Positions 1 to 7,433 of a stretch of DNA of 62,372 nt are shown one piece after another. Below the pieces are notes generated by a model. The model made no database searches, was not told the origin of the DNA, and saw nothing but the letters and a program-made list of their open reading frames with translations. The position numbers and the translations under genes were made by a program. Source of the stretch: Desulfuromonadaceae bacterium (GTDB lineage Bacteria; Desulfobacterota; Desulfuromonadia; Geobacterales; Pseudopelobacteraceae); assembly GCA_028681335.1 (NCBI GenBank), contig JAQUIT010000021.1, positions 1 to 62,372 of the forward strand, in the 5' to 3' direction. Positions within the stretch are counted from its first letter, which is position 1. Every line of letters begins with the position of its first letter.

Positions 1-66
1 GTCAGTGCTGTGTTAATGGAAATATCTGAGGACTGGGAAACGGGCCGGGCATACCTCACAATGTAA
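1..66 (+). CDS. 3' end of a gene, possibly IS256-type transposase (partial)
   Basis: An open frame enters from the left edge and stops with TAA at 64-66, leaving 21 residues that end in WETGRAYLTM. That tail resembles my memory of C-termini of IS256/Mutator-family transposases, which often finish with a W-x-x-GR-x-Y-L pattern. About 35 bp downstream the sequence gaatttacagaac (about 100-112) resembles the TTTACA-containing terminal repeats of that family, so the right end of an insertion sequence may lie near 120. Both signals are weak and no left end is visible; it could equally be the end of an unrelated gene. Confidence 0.4.
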   Translation, partial: VSAVLMEISEDWETGRAYLTM

Positions 67-149
67 CAATCAAAGAACAAGCCCCAAAGAGGGGATGACG
101 AATTTACAGAACTAATGTTGCTTTATCGATCAGACTTAGGAGGTCTGCA

Positions 150-569
150 ATGAAAAGGACAATTGTAGCATTAGCGTCAATCATGACGATGACGACCGGG
201 GCATGGGCGCTTGAGCCCTCCGGAACTTACACCTATAAGGAAAAGGGTTACACTGGTGATATGACTGTATCGAGGGTCAACGATAATGAAGCCAGTTGGA
301 AGATCAATATTCTCACCGTGCAGTCAAGTAGCGCAAACATGTGCGAAGTCGAGGGTGTCATCAATAACATGATGAGTGATGACAAGACTGTTGAAGCTGT
401 ATTTGTATCACCAGATGAAGATTCTGGTAAGTTCACGGTCGCCTTTACTAAATCAGGCGCACTGGTTGATGTATCTGATAACAAGGGCTTCTGTGGTATG
501 AATGCAGACTTTAGCGGCAAATGGTCGAAAGCTGTTGCCAAGTCGAAATCTAAAAAGATGAAAAAATAA
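150..569 (+). CDS. Small secreted protein, unknown function
   Basis: 139 aa. The first 20 residues form a typical Sec signal peptide (MKR, hydrophobic core, cleavage after AWA), so the mature protein of about 119 aa should be periplasmic or exported. A strong ribosome site AGGAGG (about 139-144) precedes the ATG. The mature part has two cysteines (in MCEV and FCGM), enough for one disulfide, and ends in a very basic K/S-rich tail. I do not recognise a family. It is followed 33 bp later by a second small secreted protein of similar size and two-cysteine layout, and a terminator closes the pair, so they are probably one transcript. Lying next to a possible insertion-sequence end, the pair may be accessory. 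Confidence 0.7.
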   Translation: MKRTIVALASIMTMTTGAWALEPSGTYTYKEKGYTGDMTVSRVNDNEASWKINILTVQSSSANMCEVEGVINNMMSDDKTVEAVFVSPDEDSGKFTVAFTKSGALVDVSDNKGFCGMNADFSGKWSKAVAKSKSKKMKK

Positions 570-602
570 AACTCTATATGATGTTTTAAGGGAGGGGGGC
601 AT

Positions 603-1034
603 ATGTTACGAATATTCATCTTAATCGCAATTATGGCTTTCGCAGCATCGGCAGCACATGCTTCAGGACTGAACATCAAGAAATCGAACCTCATCGAGTT
701 CGGCAAGAGCGACAGGCTCACCGCTTATGTGGTCAAAGATTCCAAAACCACGAACGCAGACGGCAGCGTAGGTGCCGACGTATTATTCACGTACACTGAA
801 CTTGGCTCAAAACTCATCTTCGCCAGTACCAAGAAAGCGGATCGTCCAAACGTCGCCCTCATGACGTACCATGTGAAGTGCAACGAAGCCAAATCAAGGA
901 TCACGTACGTCAAGACATTCAGACCCGGAAGAGACCTCGAAGATGGCCCTATCAAACAGAAGTACGGCAAGATAGCAGATGGATCCATCGAGAGCGTACT
1001 CATGGAGGTAGTCTGCTCACCAAACTTCGAGTAA
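603..1034 (+). CDS. Small secreted protein, unknown function
   Basis: 143 aa with a clear signal peptide (MLRIFILIAIMAFAASAAHA, cleavage after A-H-A), leaving a mature domain of about 123 aa. The start ATG follows GGGAGGGGGG, a purine-rich ribosome site. The mature chain contains two cysteines (KCNE and VCSP), and the central VLFTYTELGSK region suggests beta structure. No family recognised. It is the second gene of a two-gene unit with the preceding secreted protein and is followed directly by a strong terminator. The two proteins share size, export signal and cysteine count but no obvious sequence identity by eye. Confidence 0.7.
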   Translation: MLRIFILIAIMAFAASAAHASGLNIKKSNLIEFGKSDRLTAYVVKDSKTTNADGSVGADVLFTYTELGSKLIFASTKKADRPNVALMTYHVKCNEAKSRITYVKTFRPGRDLEDGPIKQKYGKIADGSIESVLMEVVCSPNFE

Positions 1035-1055
1035 TCCAGCGGACTCCAACAAATC

Positions 1056-1091
1056 AAGGGTTTAGGCGATATTGCCTAAACCCTTTTTTTT
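1056..1091 (+). terminator. Rho-independent terminator after the two secreted-protein genes
   Basis: Perfect 10-bp stem GGGTTTAGGC / GCCTAAACCC with a six-base loop, followed by eight T residues. It starts 23 bp after the stop of the second gene. Confidence 0.9.
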
Positions 1092-1168
1092 GCTCTAAGA
1101 TCAATCACCCACTACCGGTTTTGGGACTCCGAGCAGCATCACCGCCGCCGGTGGCCTCCTTCCTGTGA

Positions 1169-1312
1169 GTCGATAACATTTCCCTCCTCGAAAATCTCTC
1201 GAATGCGGGAGTTGACATTTATCAGGTAATGGGGCTACTTGGACACTCTAGTGTAGCGGTAACGCAACGAGTTTACGCTGTTCCTGATTATCTGTACTCT
1301 TGGAGAGAATGA
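1169..1312 (+). pseudogene. C-terminal remnant of a tyrosine recombinase/integrase
   Basis: Reading the frame that ends with TGA at 1310-1312 gives about 47 residues containing A-G-V-D-I-Y-Q-V-M, then LLGHSS and V-T-Q-R-V-Y-A. This is the box II region of tyrosine recombinases: the conserved Gly-His of LGHSS and the catalytic tyrosine about nine residues later. The frame is closed upstream by TGA at 1166-1168 and nothing resembling the earlier RHTxA motif or the N-terminal domains is present, so this is a truncated stump rather than a functional enzyme. Its last codons overlap the next gene by ATGA (1309-1312). A tRNA-Lys gene, a common integration target, lies 1 kb downstream, which suggests the remains of a decayed integrated element. 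Confidence 0.75.
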
Positions 1313-1314
1313 AC

Positions 1315-2169
1315 ATGCCACCCGCAATAAATGACTTCTTTCATCCGAGAATGCATCGTAGCGATGGTTCTGTACACATGGTTGAACATGAGAATGTAGG
1401 ACGAGATAGACTTTATATTCTGAACCATCATGGTATAAAACTTTTGCAACTGAGGCTTAAGAACGAGGTCGAAAAAACAGATGCATCGTATTGTCAGCTC
1501 AAAATCATTTTCTATAAGATTCGGCATGCCCTTGTTTACCGAGATATGCCAGATGACCCTTTGAAAATCAATCTCCATGACGACTTGGAACTAACCTACC
1601 ATGGTGGGCGGAAAGGCGATGCAGCTCCAAAGGTTCACGTTAAGGCCAAGCTTTGCGCGACAACCTGTTATACGACCCTTGTTGATTCCAGCTTACCCCT
1701 CGATAGTCGTTTGCCGCAACCGGCTCCGATTTTTTCTCTAGAAACAGGATATGCATTCAATCAAGACCGGGGGGATACTCCAAAGAAGAAGTCCCATCTT
1801 TTCACGATCGACTACACCGAACCAACTAGAATTGATTTCTACTTGGCAGGGCGTGACATGGATTATCGGAAGTTCATGGAGTCGATGTTTATGCTCAATC
1901 TTCTCTGGACGCCGGATTTTCTTATTCAGGCAAAGGGCGGTGTTTTACAAAGCCACCCCATCGTGAAGCCCATAACTGCGTTCACCATGGGTGGCTACTC
2001 TGTGTGGGCAAGAGCCTCCGTTTCCAAACACTGCGGCAGACCGTATCTCCAGTTCTACAATAACGCTGATTACTACAGAAAATTCTCCAATCGCCGAATG
2101 GCTTGGCAAGGCGAAAACGGCGAGCTAGTTTGGTCAACGCTTGCTGAGCGATTGTCTGAAGTGAAGTAA
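1315..2169 (+). CDS. Unknown cytoplasmic protein next to an integrase remnant
   Basis: 284 aa from the ATG at 1315, chosen because GGAGAG (1302-1307) lies 7 bp upstream; an in-frame ATG at 1309 overlaps the integrase stop but is too close to that ribosome site. No signal peptide or membrane segment. The protein has many aromatic and basic residues (segments such as HVEN-, FYNNADYYRKFSNRR). I do not recognise a domain. Position directly behind a recombinase stump and before a tRNA suggests cargo of an old mobile element; a defence, replication or regulatory role is only speculation. It ends 77 bp before the terminator of the opposing tRNA gene. Confidence 0.6.
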   Translation: MPPAINDFFHPRMHRSDGSVHMVEHENVGRDRLYILNHHGIKLLQLRLKNEVEKTDASYCQLKIIFYKIRHALVYRDMPDDPLKINLHDDLELTYHGGRKGDAAPKVHVKAKLCATTCYTTLVDSSLPLDSRLPQPAPIFSLETGYAFNQDRGDTPKKKSHLFTIDYTEPTRIDFYLAGRDMDYRKFMESMFMLNLLWTPDFLIQAKGGVLQSHPIVKPITAFTMGGYSVWARASVSKHCGRPYLQFYNNADYYRKFSNRRMAWQGENGELVWSTLAERLSEVK

Positions 2170-2245
2170 CAGGCGTTTCATCGACATGCAGAGTGAAAAA
2201 GTCCGTGGACCGCCGTTGGACCGCCATGGCAAAAAGACGACAAAA

Positions 2246-2274
2246 AGGGCGTTACGATCAGATCGTAACGCCCT
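2246..2274 (-). terminator. Terminator of the tRNA-Lys transcript
   Basis: Near-perfect palindrome AGGGCGTTACGATC-a-GATCGTAACGCCCT; read on the minus strand it is followed by TTTTTG. It lies just past the tRNA 3' end and would also face read-through from the unknown gene on the plus strand. Confidence 0.85.
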
Positions 2275-2282
2275 GTAATGTT

Positions 2283-2358
2283 TGGTGAGCCGCGTTGGGG
2301 TCGAACCAACGACCACCTGATTAAAAGTCAGGTGCTCTACCGACTGAGCTAGCGGCTC
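2283..2358 (-). tRNA. tRNA-Lys (anticodon TTT)
   Basis: 76-nt cloverleaf on the minus strand. The acceptor stem GAGCCGC pairs with GCGGCTC, followed by discriminator A and an encoded CCA (complement of 2283-2285). D-loop AGCTCAGTCGGTAGAGC, anticodon stem-loop CTGACTTTTAATCAG with anticodon TTT, variable loop, and T-arm GTTGGTTCGACCCCAAC are all recognisable. TTT decodes AAA/AAG lysine codons. It has its own promoter and terminator. Confidence 0.97.
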
Positions 2359-2370
2359 AAAAAGATAAGT

Positions 2371-2399
2371 TATATACCCCAGCCAGCGAGCACTGTCAA
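2371..2399 (-). promoter_or_regulatory. Sigma70 promoter of tRNA-Lys
   Basis: On the minus strand TTGACA (2394-2399), a 17-bp spacer and TATATA (2371-2376): near-consensus -35 and -10 boxes 12 bp upstream of the tRNA 5' end. Confidence 0.85.
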
Positions 2400-3007
2400 C
2401 ATTTTATTTAGCTTCATGTCTTTTTTTTACATTTAAATACCTGCCTCTATTTTCCAGAGCAGACATCCTTATACTACACCTACGCTATTCAGAGACACAC
2501 CAACTGAGTACAAATTTTTTCAAAATAGTTTTTTATCGATCAGGCAAAATGGCCGCCAACGGTGATTAGTTATTTTTTAGACATTAACTTTTAAAACATA
2601 ATAGAACGCAGTTTAACTTTTACATATTTTTGTGTTGCAATTATCATTTCAATAGTGGTATGTATTCGCCGAATTCTAGATATCCCTATCACATATCGCT
2701 TCGATGTCTCTGGCAAATGCCTGATATTACGAGTTTATTTATTTAGTTTATTTGAATGATAATTTTATGTTTACAATTTGGACACTAGTTGATTAAATTC
2801 ATACAGACAGACCGTAAAATTTGTTTTTAAAACACCATTGACATTTTATTTTTTTGTGTAAGTAAACATAGGTATATTTGAATACGATGTTTAACATTGT
2901 CCTTTGCAACAAAAAGCAACATGGCTTCATTCAATAACACGAAAGGAGAGGTTTCACCCGCATCGAGAACAGCAACCCTCTGTAATCAAACATGAAAGGA
3001 GTAACTA
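2400..3007. other. AT-rich intergenic region upstream of yjcH-actP
   Basis: About 600 bp without a convincing gene on either strand. It is visibly AT-rich, with many TTTTT/AAAA tracts, and separates the accessory left end from the acetate-permease genes. A possible -35 TTGACA occurs near 2838, but no good -10 follows at the right distance, and I see no sigma54 GG-N10-GC pair. AGGAG (about 2998-3002) just before the start at 3008 is the ribosome site of the next gene. It presumably holds a regulated promoter and operators that cannot be assigned by eye. Confidence 0.6.
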
Positions 3008-3319
3008 ATGGCAGAAAAACAGTATGATTGGGCGTCCATCGCACAGAACCCGAAGTTCATTGAGCTCACCCACAAAAAAACAGCATTCCTTTTCGGCTGG
3101 TGGATCTTCTCAACTGCGTATTACTTCTTGCTCCCAATTGGAGCTGCCTATGCACCCGGCCTGTTCAAGATCAAGATGCTCGGTGTCATCAACTTCGGCT
3201 ATCTCTTCGCCCTTTCCCAGTTTTTCGTTTCCTGGGGATTGGCCCTTTACTACGCCCACGTGGCCAACAAGGATTTTGACCGTTTGACCAGAGAACTCAT
3301 TGAAGAATTACATCTCTAA
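3008..3319 (+). CDS. yjcH: DUF485 inner-membrane protein (YjcH type)
   Basis: 103 aa, the usual length of DUF485 proteins. Two membrane segments are visible (about residues 27-47 and 58-83), flanked by a polar N-terminus and a charged tail (NKDFDRLTREL). Genes of this family lie directly upstream of acetate permease actP in many proteobacteria, as here with a 17-bp gap, and the protein is taken to be a small partner of the transporter; its molecular job is not established. Ribosome site AGGAG precedes the ATG by 5 bp. First gene of a two-gene unit that ends in the terminator behind actP. Confidence 0.85.
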   Translation: MAEKQYDWASIAQNPKFIELTHKKTAFLFGWWIFSTAYYFLLPIGAAYAPGLFKIKMLGVINFGYLFALSQFFVSWGLALYYAHVANKDFDRLTRELIEELHL

Positions 3320-3336
3320 GTAAAGGAGGATACGAC

Positions 3337-5325
3337 ATGACTTTTAAGAAAATTATCATCGCCGCAACGCTAACCCTCTCTATTGCCGCAGCCGCCTTTG
3401 CTGCAGAGCCAACGAAGGCACCGGTAGTCACAGATTCAGCCGCTGCCGTTACAGCACCGACTGCCCCAGTCGCGCCGGCAATATCCGCGCAGAGCGCCAC
3501 AACACAAGCTGTCGCAGCCACACCGGCACAACCAAAGAAAAGAGAGCTTAAGGCCAACAAGGTCATCACACTCTCAATGTTCGCCATCATCATCGGCATA
3601 ACTCTGGCCGTTGTTGTTTGGGCTGCCCGCCAGACCAAATCAGCTGCAGACTTCTATGCTGCCGGTGGTGGTATTACCGGCACTCAGAATGGCTGGGCCA
3701 TTGCCGGCGACTATATGTCGGCTGCATCCTTCCTCGGAATTTCCGGCCTTATATCACTGTACGGGTATGACGGGTTCATGTATTCGGTTGGGTGGCTGGT
3801 AGCTTACATCACCGTTCTGCTCATCGTGGCAGAGCCCTGCCGTAACGCCGGCAAGTACACCCTGGGTGACATCCTGTCCTTCCGTACCAACCCTAAACCG
3901 GTTCGCGCCGTTGCAGCTATCTCAACGGTTGCCGTTTCCACGTTCTACCTGACGGCCCAGATGGTCGGCGCTGGTAAGCTTATGGCTCTGCTCGTAGGCG
4001 TGCCATACAAGACAGCCATCGTCGGTGTCGGCATCCTGATGGTCGGGTATGTCGTCTTCGGCGGCATGACCGCTACAACCTGGGTCCAGATCATCAAGGC
4101 AGGCCTGCTTATGTCAGGTGCGACCCTGCTATCGATACTGGTTCTGGCCAAGGCCGGCTTCAATCCGGTCTACTTCTTTCAGACCATCGTCAATAGCCCT
4201 GAAATCCAGGACCATGTATCCAAGCTTGTGCTGAAGGACGGCATCACCCTCACCGGCATCGATGCCGGACAGCGTTTCCTCGAGCCGGGTCTGTTCCTCA
4301 AGAACCCGCTTGACCAGATTTCCCTCGGCATGGCCTTGGTGCTCGGCACCGCCGGCATGCCGCACATCCTGATGCGTTTTTTCACCGTACCTACCGCACA
4401 GGCTGCACGTAAATCCGTAATCATTGCGATGTTCATTATCGGCGCCTTCTACGTTCTGACCACACTGCTCGGCTTCGGAGCTGCCGTTAATTTGACACCA
4501 CAGGGCATCATGCAGGTTGACAAGGGCGGCAACATGGCTACCCTGATTCTCGCACAGCAGCTCGGCGCTGACATCGCACCGATCTTTGGCGATCTCTTTC
4601 TGGCATTCCTCTGTTCTGTTGCCTTTGCAACGATTCTGGCCGTTGTTTCCGGCCTCGTTCTGGCTGCCTCTGCTGCCATCGCACATGATATTTATGTAAA
4701 TGTTATCAAGGATGGCCACGCAGACCAGCACGAGCAGGTTATGGCCGCACGCATCACCTCGCTGGTTGTTGGTGTTGTCGGCATCGTCATCGGCCTCATG
4801 GCCGAAAAAGCCAACGTAGCACATCTTGTCGCCTTGGCATTTGCCGTTGCCGCCTCCGGTAACCTGCCGGTTGTTGTGCTGTCACTGTTCTGGCGCAAGT
4901 TCAACACAGCCGGTGTTATCGGCGGCATTGTAGTCGGCACCGTCGCCTCAATCGGCCTGGTTATGGTTTCCCCTAACATGACCTATCCCAAGGTAGTTGC
5001 TGCCGGGGCACAGAAGGTCATTACCGCCATGGAAGCCAAGCAGGCACTGTTGCCAGCCGGGGCACAGCTTGACGAGCTGGATGCCAAGGCCCTGACAACC
5101 GCCAAGAGCGACTACGAGAAGAACAAGGAAGGCACATCCATGATGGGTCTTGACAAGCCGCTCTTCAAACTGAAAAACCCTGGTATCCTTTCGATTCCGC
5201 TCGGATTCCTCGCCGCGATCTTCGGAACGCTGCTGTTCCCGAACAAGAGATCCGAAGAGATGTTCGACGAGATTTATGTCCGCCAGAACACCGGCATCGG
5301 CATGGCTAAAGCCATCGATCACTGA
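3337..5325 (+). CDS. actP: Acetate/cation symporter ActP (SSS family)
   Basis: 662 aa sodium:solute symporter of the acetate permease branch. About the first 21 residues look like a cleavable signal peptide (A-A-F-A-A), followed by an Ala/Pro/Thr-rich linker to about residue 70. The multi-pass domain then has the family signature region SAADFYAAGGG and GDYMSAASFLG (about residues 105-135). A cytosolic insert rich in charged residues lies near 565-610 and the C-terminus is hydrophilic (NKRSEEMFDEIYVRQ). It would import acetate, the main electron donor of Geobacter-type bacteria, across the inner membrane. It is co-transcribed with yjcH (ribosome site AAGGAGG) and followed by a strong terminator. 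Substrate is inferred from family and from the DUF485 partner; related monocarboxylates are possible. Confidence 0.9.
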   Translation: MTFKKIIIAATLTLSIAAAAFAAEPTKAPVVTDSAAAVTAPTAPVAPAISAQSATTQAVAATPAQPKKRELKANKVITLSMFAIIIGITLAVVVWAARQTKSAADFYAAGGGITGTQNGWAIAGDYMSAASFLGISGLISLYGYDGFMYSVGWLVAYITVLLIVAEPCRNAGKYTLGDILSFRTNPKPVRAVAAISTVAVSTFYLTAQMVGAGKLMALLVGVPYKTAIVGVGILMVGYVVFGGMTATTWVQIIKAGLLMSGATLLSILVLAKAGFNPVYFFQTIVNSPEIQDHVSKLVLKDGITLTGIDAGQRFLEPGLFLKNPLDQISLGMALVLGTAGMPHILMRFFTVPTAQAARKSVIIAMFIIGAFYVLTTLLGFGAAVNLTPQGIMQVDKGGNMATLILAQQLGADIAPIFGDLFLAFLCSVAFATILAVVSGLVLAASAAIAHDIYVNVIKDGHADQHEQVMAARITSLVVGVVGIVIGLMAEKANVAHLVALAFAVAASGNLPVVVLSLFWRKFNTAGVIGGIVVGTVASIGLVMVSPNMTYPKVVAAGAQKVITAMEAKQALLPAGAQLDELDAKALTTAKSDYEKNKEGTSMMGLDKPLFKLKNPGILSIPLGFLAAIFGTLLFPNKRSEEMFDEIYVRQNTGIGMAKAIDH

Positions 5326-5356
5326 TGCTTTGATTTCTGTCTGATTGTGATAAAGT

Positions 5357-5385
5357 GGGGAAGGCTTCGGCCTTCCCCTTTTTTT
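5357..5385 (+). terminator. Terminator after actP
   Basis: Stem GGGGAAGGC / GCCTTCCCC closed by a TTCG tetraloop and followed by seven T residues. Confidence 0.93.
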
Positions 5386-5412
5386 GTAACATTAACATTG
5401 ATGAGGAGCCGC

Positions 5413-6555
5413 ATGGATACTGTTTCAATTACCACTGCCAACAAGTATGAGCATTCAACACTGAGACGGGCTGTAATCGAGCTTCTTGAGCCGCTTGGCG
5501 GTATGCCTGCGTTTGTCAGTCGCGGAGAGCGTATTTTACTGAAGCCGAATATGCTGTCCGCAAAAGAGCCCGACAGGTGCGTAACGACACATCCGTTACT
5601 GGTACAGGTCGTCGCTGAACTGGTAAAAGAGGCAGGCGGAACAGTTCAGGTTGGCGACAGCCCCGGTATAGGTGGTTTTATGAAGGTAGCCGAGAGAAGC
5701 GGGATAAGTGAAGCGGCACGACGGAGTGGTGCAACCCTAGTTGAATTCAATGAAGCGGTAGAGCTTAACGGAAAGGGCACGTTTCGCTCCATTCGCCTTG
5801 CTCGAGCCTATTACGAAGCCGATAAGATAATAAATCTGCCAAAACTGAAAACACACGAAATGATGACAATGACCTGCGCGGTCAAGAACCTGTTTGGTGC
5901 GGTCATCGGCACGGAAAAGGCTGCATGGCATCTTAATGCAGGTAGCTCAAGGCAGTTATTCGCGAGACTGTTACTTGAAATTTATGAGCTCAAAAAACCG
6001 GTTTTAAATATTGTTGATGCCGTCATGGCAATGGAAGGAAACGGACCTGGTAACGGCGACCCAATCAAGGTTGGCCTGTTGATCGCCGGCACAAATCCGG
6101 TAGCGGTTGACGTAATTGCGGGGAAGTTGGCCGGAATACCAGCCGAGCTGTTGCACATTGAACGCGAAGCTGTCTACATGGGACTTACTGGAGCTTTGAT
6201 TGACGATATATCTATTTGCGGCTTACCGCTATCGGCAATTCCTCAAAAAAATTTCAGACTGCCAACCGGTCTGGACGTCCAATTTGGCTTACCTGCCTTC
6301 CTCACAAAGGCTCTTAAAAACAATCTTACATCCTACCCGAAGGCTGACACCGCTACCTGCGTACTCTGCGGGATCTGTCGTGACGCCTGCCCTCCGGGAG
6401 CTATCACCATAAAAAACAGCGCGCTGTCAATTGACAATGCGCGCTGTATAAGGTGCTGGTGTTGCCGTGAGCTTTGTCCGCATGATGCCATGCTGGTCTC
6501 GCGGGGAGCGCTACTAAAATTCCTGGCTGCATTCTCCACCACAAAAACTGATTAG
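5413..6555 (+). CDS. DUF362 protein with C-terminal 2[4Fe-4S] ferredoxin domain
   Basis: 380 aa. Residues 1 to about 295 form a DUF362 domain, with the family segments GDSPGIGG and KLKTHEMMTMT-AVKNLFG. Residues about 310-380 carry two CxxCxxCxxxCP ferredoxin motifs (CVLCGICRDACP and CIRCWCCRELCP), each able to hold a [4Fe-4S] cluster. DUF362-ferredoxin proteins are common in anaerobes, but their reaction is not settled; a redox-linked role is inferred. I chose the ATG at 5413 because GAGGAG (5403-5408) lies just upstream; a longer frame starts inside the actP terminator and is rejected. Its stop overlaps the stop of the convergent dksA-type gene by 4 bp. Confidence 0.85.
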   Translation: MDTVSITTANKYEHSTLRRAVIELLEPLGGMPAFVSRGERILLKPNMLSAKEPDRCVTTHPLLVQVVAELVKEAGGTVQVGDSPGIGGFMKVAERSGISEAARRSGATLVEFNEAVELNGKGTFRSIRLARAYYEADKIINLPKLKTHEMMTMTCAVKNLFGAVIGTEKAAWHLNAGSSRQLFARLLLEIYELKKPVLNIVDAVMAMEGNGPGNGDPIKVGLLIAGTNPVAVDVIAGKLAGIPAELLHIEREAVYMGLTGALIDDISICGLPLSAIPQKNFRLPTGLDVQFGLPAFLTKALKNNLTSYPKADTATCVLCGICRDACPPGAITIKNSALSIDNARCIRCWCCRELCPHDAMLVSRGALLKFLAAFSTTKTD

Positions 6556-7205
6556 GACTCTTCCTCTTCGGATCCCAGAGGGATCTCCCGGTAGGCACGT
6601 TCCTCCTCAACCCGCTTAGTCTGGGCCTGCAGTTTTTCAAGGTCAGACTTGCACTTGACGCAGTGGCGGGTAAACGGCATTGCCTTGAGCCTGCCAAGAG
6701 GTATATCCTCATCACACTCCTCGCAAATGCCATACTCGCCTTCATCAATGCGCAGAAGAGCCTCATCGATACTGTGGATCTTTTCACGCTCTCTATCGCC
6801 AAGCAACAAACCCAGCTCACGGTCACGCTCTGAAGAAGCCTGATCATAGATATCGCCGCCAGGCTCAATAGCCGCTACCGCTTCAGTACCTTTCTTGACC
6901 GATTTTCTGATCTCACGGAGTGTATCTTCTTTGAGCTTCTCAAGAATCATCCTGATTTCCTGCCACTTCTGATCCTGGGTTGCAAGCGGCTTTACCGGAG
7001 AAGAAGCCTCGCTGACAGCAGATTCAGATTTTGCAACCGGGGCTTTTGCATCAGCATCAACCGTCTTATCCGTACTGCTTTCTTTTGCAGCCTCAACAGC
7101 CTTTTCAGCTTTTGTGGCACTTTTTTTCCCCGCTATCGACGCGGATGGAGCTGCTTTTTCCGCTTTCGATGTGGACTCTTTCGTTGCTTTTGTTATTGTA
7201 GCCAT
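6552..7205 (-). CDS. dksA: DksA/TraR-family RNA-polymerase-binding regulator with long basic N-terminus
   Basis: 217 aa. The C-terminal 145 residues match DksA: a coiled coil carrying the tip motif D-x-x-D-x-A (DIYDQA), then a four-cysteine zinc finger CEEC...CVKC. DksA binds the RNA polymerase secondary channel and, with ppGpp, redirects transcription in starvation. The first 70 or so residues are low-complexity, rich in Lys, Ala, Ser and Thr, and absent from the 151-aa E. coli protein, giving an H1-like extension. Ribosome site GGAGAG lies 7 bp before the ATG, and a sigma70-like promoter lies 57-85 bp upstream. Monocistronic, convergent with the DUF362 gene. Confidence 0.88.
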   Translation of the reverse strand: MATITKATKESTSKAEKAAPSASIAGKKSATKAEKAVEAAKESSTDKTVDADAKAPVAKSESAVSEASSPVKPLATQDQKWQEIRMILEKLKEDTLREIRKSVKKGTEAVAAIEPGGDIYDQASSERDRELGLLLGDREREKIHSIDEALLRIDEGEYGICEECDEDIPLGRLKAMPFTRHCVKCKSDLEKLQAQTKRVEEERAYREIPLGSEEEES

Positions 7206-7261
7206 AATGTATCTCTCCGCATGCTGGATAGTTAAGTATTGTTCTTAAAAAACGGCGGCAA

Positions 7262-7290
7262 ACTATCACAGATAATACCTGTTTTGTCAA
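7262..7290 (-). promoter_or_regulatory. Probable sigma70 promoter of dksA
   Basis: Minus strand TTGACA (7285-7290), 17-bp spacer, GATAGT (7262-7267, four of six matches to TATAAT). It would give a leader of about 50 nt. Confidence 0.6.
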
Positions 7291-7361
7291 GTATCCTGTA
7301 AGCCAGCTCACCCCAATACAACTAATCAAGAATCTTTGCCTGGCGAACGGAAACTAAAATG

Positions 7362-7407
7362 CAAAAGACCACAGCGATCTATCCAATAGTACGGACTCCG
7401 CTGTGGC
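7362..7407 (-). terminator. Terminator of the tol-pal operon
   Basis: On the minus strand CCACAGCG and CGCTGTGG form an 8-bp stem around a 22-base loop, followed by TCTTTTGCATTTT. It begins 27 bp after the pal stop. The loop is long, so the confidence is moderate. Confidence 0.6.
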
Positions 7408-7433
7408 CTGATGTAACTTCGTGAGATACAGTA

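Noticed and set aside
2205..2226. Short direct repeat GGACCGCC ... GGACCGCC near the tRNA
   Set aside because: Only 8 bp, two copies; too short to call an att site or a functional repeat.
1100..2360. Attachment-site duplication of the tRNA-Lys 3' end
   Set aside because: I looked for a second copy of the T-arm/acceptor sequence on the integrase side and found none in the window.
2991..3027. Eleven-codon frame ATG AAA GGA GTA... overlapping the yjcH start
   Set aside because: It coincides with the ribosome site of yjcH and shows no leader-peptide features.
4129..4824. Long minus-strand open frame (231 codons) opposite actP
   Set aside because: Shadow of the GC-biased third codon positions of actP; no ribosome site and a low-complexity product.
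5347..5412. N-terminal extension of the DUF362 protein
   Set aside because: It would start inside the actP terminator hairpin; the ATG at 5413 has a proper ribosome site.
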